Source of the DNA: an uncultured Clostridia bacterium
GTDB lineage: Bacteria; Bacillota_A; Clostridia; Oscillospirales; Acutalibacteraceae
DNA: 5,502 nucleotides
Assembly (NCBI GenBank): GCA_937891215.1
Contig: CALAEU010000040.1
Coordinates: 1 to 5,502 of the forward strand
Reading direction: 5' to 3'
In this document: positions 1 through 3,297 of the stretch, piece after piece
Layout of the letters: each line of letters begins with the position of its first letter
How positions within the stretch are numbered: the stretch's first letter is position 1
The notes under the pieces: model-generated
Databases searched by the model: none
The model's input: the letters and a program-made list of their open reading frames with translations, nothing else
What the model was told of the DNA's origin: nothing
Translations under genes and position numbers: made by a program

Positions 1-39
1 TCAGGTACTTTTCTTGAATTTAATGAGTCCCAATTATTT

Positions 40-864
40 TCAAACATTATCAGTACCGACTTTCTTATATATTTCTATAGCAAAATGAACTGTTGTAGTT
101 AACGTTTCAAGTTTTAAAAGTTTTTCTGCATCTTCTTTTGAAGTTTTATAGTAATATGGTGTCATAGTAAATAGATTGTAAATAGTTTCACTTGAGTTAA
201 GTGTGATGTTATATTTTAATTCTTTACTATATGTCAAAGCAAATAGCTCGTCATTTTTTATTTCAGGTTTATTTTTATAAGGTTCTTTGTAAATTGCTTT
301 TTTCAACTCCCACAAATGTTCACTTAAAGGCACTACTTTAATTAAAAAACCCTCATCATCTAATACACGATTAAATTCATCATAAGCACAAGGAGCAAAT
401 ATATTTAAAAGTATATCTGCAGACTTTGAAGCGAATGGTAACTGAAATGCACTTGCAACTGCATACTTAATTGACTTATCAAGCTTGGCGGCATATTGCA
501 AAGCATTTTTACTTATATCAATTCCGTAAACATTATGTAAATCGCACTTAGATTTAATACGGGTTGTGTAATACCCTTCACCACAACCAATGTCAAACAA
601 AACACTGTCACTCTTCTTTATTTGCTTAATAGAAGAACAAATTTCATCACAAAGTTCAGAATAATACCCATCTTCTAGAAAATCGCGACGGGATTTCACC
701 ATTAGTTTGTCGTCGCCATGTCGCTTCAGGGATGATTGTTGTGACATTAAAAGATTGATATAACCTTGTTTCGCTTTATCAAAACAGTGATTATTTTCAC
801 AACTGTACTTACTCTCTTGCTCAAATAAAACAGAATTACATACAGGACAAATAAAAAATGACAT
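40..864 (-). CDS. rlmA: 23S rRNA (guanine-N1-)-methyltransferase, RlmA family
   Basis: A 274-aa SAM-dependent methyltransferase that methylates N1 of a guanine in hairpin 35 of 23S rRNA. Family members modify G745 (RlmA-I, as in E. coli) or G748 (RlmA-II, Gram-positive type, linked to tylosin resistance). The Gram-positive setting favours G748, but I cannot settle this from the sequence. An N-terminal zinc finger shows Cys6, Cys9, Cys22 and His26, followed by the family signature FDKAKQGYINLL (28-39). SAM motif I is FDIGCGEGYYT (90-100), the acidic motif II is YGIDIS (113-118), and FAPC (156-159) and MTPYYYK (234-240) are also family-typical. The length is normal (E. coli about 270 aa). The start at 864 is supported by GGTGAAGG just upstream and by the zinc finger beginning at residue 6. 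It lies 14 nt behind nrdR, so the two are probably cotranscribed. Confidence 0.93.
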   Translation of the reverse strand: MSFFICPVCNSVLFEQESKYSCENNHCFDKAKQGYINLLMSQQSSLKRHGDDKLMVKSRRDFLEDGYYSELCDEICSSIKQIKKSDSVLFDIGCGEGYYTTRIKSKCDLHNVYGIDISKNALQYAAKLDKSIKYAVASAFQLPFASKSADILLNIFAPCAYDEFNRVLDDEGFLIKVVPLSEHLWELKKAIYKEPYKNKPEIKNDELFALTYSKELKYNITLNSSETIYNLFTMTPYYYKTSKEDAEKLLKLETLTTTVHFAIEIYKKVGTDNV

Positions 865-878
865 CTACCTTCACCAAA

Positions 879-1331
879 TCAGTCAGTTAAAAGTTTTTTG
901 AGTTCTGACATAAATGTATTTATATCTTTGAACTGACGATAAACTGAAGCAAAACGAACGTATGCTACTTCGTCAACATCTTTGAGTTTATCCATTACAA
1001 GTTCACCGATTTTGTCAGAAGTAATTTCTCTGTCGAGCGAGTTCTGAATCTCAGCTTCTATTTCATCAACAATTTTTTCAAGTGTATCAATCGCAACTGG
1101 GCGTTTTTCACAAGCACGAACCATACCTTTGAGAAGTTTATCACGATTAAATGATTCTCTAGATTTATCTTTCTTGATAATCATAATCGGAACACTTTCA
1201 ATAATTTCATAAGTTGTGAAACGACTTGCGCAACTTATACACTCCCTTCTACGACGAATTTTTTCGCCTTCGTCAGTAGGTCTTGAGTCAATAACTTTAC
1301 TTTCTTCATAACCACAAAAAGGACATTTCAT
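879..1331 (-). CDS. nrdR: Transcriptional repressor NrdR
   Basis: NrdR is a nucleotide-sensing repressor of ribonucleotide reductase operons; it binds NrdR boxes when loaded with ATP/dATP. The 150-aa protein has the usual family length. The N-terminal zinc ribbon has Cys3-x2-Cys6 and Cys31-x2-Cys34, with the conserved block [19 protein letters not shown] (13-31) that contains the DNA-binding arginines, followed by FTTYE (38-42). An ATP-cone domain covers about residues 49-139, with the typical [18 protein letters not shown] start and [13 protein letters not shown] (122-134) near its end. An AAGGAG site (1340-1345) lies 8 nt upstream of the ATG. It is the first gene of a leftward pair with rlmA and has its own promoter. 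No ribonucleotide reductase gene is visible in the window. Confidence 0.97.
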   Translation of the reverse strand: MKCPFCGYEESKVIDSRPTDEGEKIRRRRECISCASRFTTYEIIESVPIMIIKKDKSRESFNRDKLLKGMVRACEKRPVAIDTLEKIVDEIEAEIQNSLDREITSDKIGELVMDKLKDVDEVAYVRFASVYRQFKDINTFMSELKKLLTD

Positions 1332-1365
1332 AACATTATCTCCTTAAAATATAATATATAGAATG

Positions 1366-1394
1366 ATTATACCAAATATATGTATATAATTCAA
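1366..1394 (-). promoter_or_regulatory. Promoter of nrdR-rlmA (extended -10)
   Basis: On the minus strand, TTGAAT (-35, 1389-1394) is separated by exactly 17 nt from a perfect TATAAT (-10, 1366-1371). The -10 is preceded by TGG, which makes it an extended -10. Transcription would start near 1359, leaving a leader of about 28 nt that contains the AAGGAG site. This fits the housekeeping sigma factor. I did not find a convincing pair of NrdR boxes over it. Confidence 0.75.
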
Positions 1395-1440
1395 GTATTT
1401 TTGAAGAAATACACAATATTTTGGTTACCGACAATTACCA

Positions 1441-1467
1441 TTGAATTTTCTAAATTAAAATTATAAA
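1441..1467 (+). promoter_or_regulatory. Possible promoter of the small membrane protein gene
   Basis: TTGAAT (1441-1446) and TATAAA (1462-1467) lie upstream of the ribosome binding site of the gene starting at 1488. The spacer is only 15 nt, shorter than ideal, and the stretch is so AT-rich that chance matches are expected. It is the best candidate I can find for this gene. Confidence 0.3.
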
Positions 1468-1487
1468 ATTATACAGGTGATTAAACT

Positions 1488-1754
1488 ATGATTAATATAC
1501 TTTTTGAATTCAAAGATAAAATAAAGAGACTACCAAATTACACAAAATTTATAATTAAATCCACTCTTATTCTTGTAATTACTTGTCTTATATCATCCCT
1601 TATCTGCTTTATAATGAAAGATACAAGTAACAGATATATTTTCTTTTATAATTTATCACAGGAATTGCTTATTGTTGCACGTAGTTGTGGCGCATTGGGT
1701 GTTATATTCACAATAATTGGATTCAATATTGAAAAAACAGAACTACAATCATAA
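1488..1754 (+). CDS. Small membrane protein of unknown function
   Basis: An 88-aa protein that I cannot assign to a named family. Residues 1-20 are short, charged and basic (DKIKRLP), then a strong hydrophobic segment spans about 21-43 (ends ICFIM). A polar stretch follows (44-53, KDTSNRYIFF), then an amphipathic region with QELL, and a second hydrophobic segment at about 64-80 (CGALGVIFTIIGF). Two membrane passes are likely, with the basic N-terminus inside. An AGGTGA site 7 nt before the ATG supports translation. It diverges from nrdR, with 156 bp between their start codons, and its stop codon lies inside the terminator palindrome at 1735-1768. The tail-region pattern (QELL...ARSCGALGVIFTIIG) reminds me of small uncharacterised clostridial membrane proteins; that is recollection, not proof. 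The ribosome binding site, two membrane segments and neat ending argue against a spurious ORF. Confidence 0.6.
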   Translation: MINILFEFKDKIKRLPNYTKFIIKSTLILVITCLISSLICFIMKDTSNRYIFFYNLSQELLIVARSCGALGVIFTIIGFNIEKTELQS

Positions 1755-1768
1755 TTGTAGTTCTGTTT
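1735..1768. terminator. Bidirectional terminator between convergent genes
   Basis: A perfect 15-bp inverted repeat (AAACAGAACTACAAT at 1735-1749, its complement at 1754-1768) with a 4-nt CATA loop. On the minus strand the stem runs into six T (1737-1732), a good intrinsic terminator for the leftward gene ending at 1767. On the plus strand only three T follow, so termination there would be weaker. The stem contains the stop codon of the rightward gene (1752-1754) and overlaps that of the leftward gene (1767-1769). Confidence 0.85.
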
Positions 1769-2072
1769 AATCCTCTGCATCACCTGACCAAGTGTAAAAG
1801 ACAGCACCAGCCCCATATTCAAGAGCGATATCATATGCTTCTAATGAATCGGGTTCATCAAGATATTTTTCTCTTTCAACTACACACATATCTTCAGCAT
1901 AAAGCCATTTCCATTTTTCAAGCTTAACATACTCTTTTGCTTCTTTAATTGCATCTTTAGTTGAATCAGCTTTAACCCAGCAATTTATATATGCTCCATC
2001 AATATATTCTGATTCTGGATTGCTTTTCATAGGTACTGCTTCTACAAAAAAATAATATATTGACATAATCAT
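1767..2072 (-). CDS. Conserved-looking hypothetical protein, cytosolic, 101 or 99 aa
   Basis: I do not recognise this protein. It is acidic and has no signal peptide or membrane segment. A beta-strand-like start (YYFFVEAVP) and a second strand (AYINCWVKAD) are followed by a helix (TKDAIKEAKEYVKLEKW). A central acidic section (EDMCVVEREKYLDEPDSLEAYDIALEYG) and a final strand AVFYTW complete it. This suggests a small alpha/beta fold; the tryptophan- and tyrosine-rich surface could bind a ligand or partner. Its first ATG (2072) overlaps the stop codon of the upstream four-helix-bundle pseudogene as ATGA, so the two were once translationally coupled. The AGAGG at 2076-2080 lies 3 nt from that ATG but 9 nt from a second in-frame ATG at 2066, so the true product may begin at MSIYYF (99 aa). 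It ends in the bidirectional terminator. Confidence 0.7.
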   Translation of the reverse strand: MIMSIYYFFVEAVPMKSNPESEYIDGAYINCWVKADSTKDAIKEAKEYVKLEKWKWLYAEDMCVVEREKYLDEPDSLEAYDIALEYGAGAVFYTWSGDAED

Positions 2073-2435
2073 AAACCTCTTTCATCCTTATTATTTTCTT
2101 TAGCTGTTTTAATCGAGGCTATTAACATTCGTTTAATCTCATCAGCGAGTTCTAATAATTCATCGAAATCATACTCAATTAAAAGAGTTCTTTTTAATAA
2201 AGTCAACCAATAAATACTCCACTCACTTCTTTTAATGATATATGAAGCCTCGAGATAAAATCAGCTTTACTGTTACCATAAATTGCTTCATTAATATTCA
2301 CACCAACACTTGTAGCAGAACGCAGTAATTGTTTTGCAATTGTTGTATCTTTTCTTGTTTTTGAAAAAACGTTTCATAAAACAAAACTATTTTTGTTGCA
2401 AAATCAAGAGATTTATCAAGTAAATGACTATCCAT
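2069..2435 (-). pseudogene. Four-helix bundle protein (S23 / 23S rRNA IVS family), two frameshifts
   Basis: Reading on from the ATG at 2435, three frames in turn spell one family member. Frame one gives MDSHLLDKSLDFATKIVLFYETF. A second frame gives SKTRKDTTIAKQLLRSATS, then VGVNINEAIYGNSKADF, then ISRLHISLKEVS. A third gives YWLTLLKRTLLIEYDF through IASIKTAKENNKDERGL and stop. These match the order of conserved blocks in the four-helix bundle family (QLLRSxTSxGxNxxEA, SKADFxxKLxIxLKE, YWLxLL, SIxTAK). The first shift is at a run of six T (2364-2369), where a seventh would restore frame. The second is near 2217-2226, where one missing GAGT unit in GTGAGTGAG would explain it. Repaired, the protein would be about 123 aa, the usual family length. 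GAGGTG upstream is intact. The family is found inside 23S rRNA intervening sequences and as free-standing genes; its biochemical role is unclear. Unrepaired, translation yields only a 45-aa peptide. Confidence 0.88.
2076..2080 (-). promoter_or_regulatory. Ribosome binding site that bears on the start of the 101-aa gene
   Basis: AGAGG on the minus strand, within the last codons of the upstream pseudogene. The spacing is 3 nt to the ATG at 2072 and 9 nt to the ATG at 2066. The second spacing is much more usual, so the downstream start is favoured. Confidence 0.5.
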
Positions 2436-2489
2436 AAACTCACCTCAAAAAGATTTTATAATACTAAATTTCCATAATCAACTTAATGT

Positions 2490-2558
2490 AAAAAAACCTC
2501 TTCTCTTTTCTTTCTTATCTTTTATCTGGAAACGACAATTAAGAGAAAAGAGAAAAAA
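2490..2558 (-). terminator. Second, weaker terminator behind tRNA-Lys
   Basis: On the minus strand, TTCTCTTTTCT (2554-2544) can pair with AGAAAAGAGAA (2511-2501). The stem can extend by wobble pairs through GAGG and internally by CTTA/TAAG, and it runs straight into seven T (2496-2490). The large loop (about 32 nt) and AT-rich, polypurine/polypyrimidine stem make it less certain than the hairpin before it. It would back up the first terminator and insulate the accessory genes to the left. Confidence 0.45.
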
Positions 2559-2617
2559 GATAGAGAACAGTTAAAAGAACAAAAAGAAACGACAATTCCT
2601 TTCGAAATTGTCGTTTC
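2529..2617. repeat. Three copies of GAAACGACAATT (two direct, one inverted)
   Basis: The 12-mer occurs at 2529-2540 and 2586-2597, and its exact complement occurs at 2606-2617. The second and third copies form the stem of the tRNA-Lys terminator. The first is an extra copy of the terminator's 3' arm, 57 bp away, and lies in the loop of the second terminator-like structure. Confidence 0.8.
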
Positions 2618-2618
2618 T
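2579..2618 (-). terminator. Intrinsic terminator of secG-tRNA-Lys
   Basis: On the minus strand, a 13-bp perfect stem AGAAACGACAATT / AATTGTCGTTTCT (arms 2618-2606 and 2597-2585) with an 8-nt loop is followed by a T-rich tail (TTTTTGTT). It begins four bases after the encoded CCA of the tRNA, the expected place to end a tRNA transcript. Confidence 0.85.
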
Positions 2619-2621
2619 CTT

Positions 2622-2697
2622 TGGTGAGTTATCGGAGATTCGAACTCCGGACACCCTGCTTAAAAGGCAGGTGCTCTGCCTACTGAGCTAATAACTC
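2622..2697 (-). tRNA. tRNA-Lys (anticodon UUU)
   Basis: A full 76-nt cloverleaf on the minus strand. The acceptor stem GAGTTAT / ATAACTC pairs completely. The D stem is GCTC / GAGC. The anticodon stem CCTGC / GCAGG holds the loop CTTTTAA, giving anticodon TTT, which reads AAA/AAG. The T arm is CGGAG-TTCGAAT-CTCCG. The discriminator is A and the CCA end is encoded (2622-2624). The gene starts 28 nt after the secG stop codon with no room for a good promoter, so it is probably processed from the secG transcript. A strong terminator follows at once. Confidence 0.97.
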
Positions 2698-2704
2698 ATA
2701 TATT

Positions 2705-2728
2705 TAAACCTCAAATTAATGAGGTTTA
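2705..2728 (-). other. Stem-loop over the secG stop codon
   Basis: A perfect 9-bp stem (TAAACCTCA / TGAGGTTTA) with a 6-nt loop between secG and tRNA-Lys; it includes the secG stop codon. The tail after it on the minus strand is AAATATAT, not a T run, so termination would be weak. A processing or mRNA-end-protecting element in the secG-tRNA transcript is as likely. Confidence 0.5.
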
Positions 2729-2986
2729 TTTTGTAAATGCAAAAAGAATAACTGCAACGAGCGTTGTTACAAAAAACACAACTGCAAAAATCTTTGTTAA
2801 GAAAGCAAATCTTGCTTCTTTTGAACGACCTTTGTTCTTTTCATAGAAAGAATCAGTGCCACCTGCAATTGCACCTGAAAGACCAGCTTGACGACTTTGC
2901 TGAAGCATAACAAGCACAACTATAAACAATGATGCGATAATAAGAATGCCACCGATTAAAAAATGGTACCAAGCAAGTTCTGTCAT
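2726..2986 (-). CDS. secG: Protein translocase subunit SecG
   Basis: SecG is the small third subunit of the SecYEG protein-conducting channel in the cytoplasmic membrane and improves SecA-driven export. The 86-aa product has the standard layout: a first membrane span at about 8-28, the conserved cytosolic loop with LQQSRQAGLSGAIAGG (28-43), and a second span at about 62-84. The loop motif corresponds to the family pattern LxQxxKxxGLxGxxGG. The length is usual for SecG. A strong AGGAGG (2996-3001) lies 9 nt before the ATG. It has its own promoter and short leader. A tRNA-Lys gene follows 28 nt after the stop; a tRNA behind secG also occurs in E. coli (secG-leuU), though there the tRNA is for leucine. 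Confidence 0.96.
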   Translation of the reverse strand: MTELAWYHFLIGGILIIASLFIVVLVMLQQSRQAGLSGAIAGGTDSFYEKNKGRSKEARFAFLTKIFAVVFFVTTLVAVILFAFTK

Positions 2987-3010
2987 TTGCCTTGTCCTCC
3001 TGATATTTTA

Positions 3011-3029
3011 GCACTTCTCTCTCGAGTGC
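3011..3029 (-). other. Hairpin at the 5' end of the secG leader
   Basis: GCACT / AGTGC (5 bp, 9-nt loop) lies just downstream of the predicted secG start point (about 3030) and 9 nt ahead of the AGGAGG site. Its position at the extreme 5' end suggests an mRNA-stabilising hairpin, but the stem is short and may mean little. Confidence 0.35.
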
Positions 3030-3035
3030 CTTGAT

Positions 3036-3064
3036 ATATTAACACAGACTTTCATAAAATGCAA
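3036..3064 (-). promoter_or_regulatory. Promoter of secG (and tRNA-Lys)
   Basis: On the minus strand, TTGCAT (3059-3064) lies 17 nt from TAATAT (3036-3041). The predicted start is near 3030, giving a leader of about 44 nt. Upstream there are long A/T tracts (3067-3100) that could act as an UP element. Each hexamer is imperfect, but the spacing and position are right. Confidence 0.55.
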
Positions 3065-3106
3065 GTCTTTTTTTAAAATTTTTTCAATTTTTTTTATTTT
3101 TATGTA

Positions 3107-3134
3107 TTATCAATAAAAAAATACATAATATAAT
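3107..3134 (+). promoter_or_regulatory. Promoter of the intergenic small RNA
   Basis: TTATCA (3107-3112), a 16-nt spacer and a perfect TATAAT (3129-3134) point rightward, with an expected start at about 3138-3141. It diverges from the secG promoter, sharing the A/T-rich stretch between 3065 and 3106. No protein gene lies downstream on this strand before the terminator at 3256-3289. Confidence 0.6.
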
Positions 3135-3137
3135 GTC

Positions 3138-3288
3138 AGCAGATAACCTTTTTAATAAATTTTGCGTTTGTTTGAAAGAGAAAACTTTAAGCTGATATCA
3201 ATATTATTGGAATCACTTTAGCAATTTATACAACTTTCAAATAAGATTATCTGCCCAGCCGACTCATTAAGAGTCGGCTGTTGTTTTT
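3138..3288 (+). ncRNA. Candidate structured small RNA, about 150 nt, family unknown
   Basis: A consensus -10 box stands just upstream and a strong intrinsic terminator ends the unit, with no protein-coding ORF preceded by a ribosome binding site between them. The body folds on itself. GCAGATAA (3139-3146) pairs with TTATCTGC (3247-3254) to close the RNA. TTTGTTTGAAAG (3167-3178) pairs with CTTTCAAATAAG (3234-3245) with two G-U pairs to give a 12-bp second stem. A hairpin at 3194-3214 (GAT-A-TCAAT / ATTGG-A-ATC, 3-nt loop) caps the interior. Between the first two stems there is a one-sided bulge of 20 nt (3147-3166). The closing stem abuts the terminator hairpin with one base between. A long irregular rod with a bulge and a size of about 150 nt recalls 6S RNA, but I do not see a 6S signature. 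A clostridial RNA family such as Clostridiales-1 is another possibility. The pairings are read by eye. Confidence 0.55.
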
Positions 3289-3289
3289 T
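3256..3289 (+). terminator. Intrinsic terminator of the small RNA
   Basis: A 10-bp GC-rich stem CAGCCGACTC / GAGTCGGCTG (3256-3265, 3271-3280) with a 5-nt loop ATTAA is followed by TTGTTTTTT (3281-3289). The T tail is on the plus strand only, so it acts on rightward transcription. For the leftward topoisomerase gene, which ends at 3298, the same hairpin has no T tail. That a rightward terminator stands here with no rightward protein gene is the main argument for the small RNA. Confidence 0.88.
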
Positions 3290-3297
3290 ATATTTAA

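Noticed and set aside
1..39. Bases downstream of rlmA as a terminator or the end of another gene.
   Set aside because: No hairpin with a T run and no recognisable coding signal in 39 bases.
1411..1426. ACACAATATTTTGGTT as a possible NrdR box near nrdR.
   Set aside because: Only the left half resembles the palindromic consensus and no second box lies about 31 bp away.
1646..1834. A 62-codon leftward ORF overlapping the small membrane protein gene and the end of the 101-aa gene.
   Set aside because: It crosses the terminator palindrome and overlaps better-supported genes on both strands.
2455..2481. TTGATT (2476-2481) with TATAAA (2455-2460) on the minus strand as a promoter for the four-helix-bundle pseudogene.
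   Set aside because: The spacer is 15 nt and the region is very AT-rich; too weak to list as a feature, although some promoter is expected here because terminators stand upstream.
1429..2541. CGACAATTA at 1429-1437 and again at 2533-2541 as possible direct repeats bounding an insertion.
   Set aside because: A 9-base AT-rich match across about 1.1 kb is not enough, and the flanks do not agree.
3133..3195. A 20-codon rightward ORF (ATG at 3133, stop TGA 3193-3195) inside the small RNA candidate.
   Set aside because: The ATG overlaps the -10 box, so it would not be in the transcript, and there is no ribosome binding site.
3138..3254. A T-box or metabolite riboswitch reading of the structured intergenic region.
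   Set aside because: There is no gene downstream on the same strand for it to control, and no T-box sequence or known aptamer core was seen.
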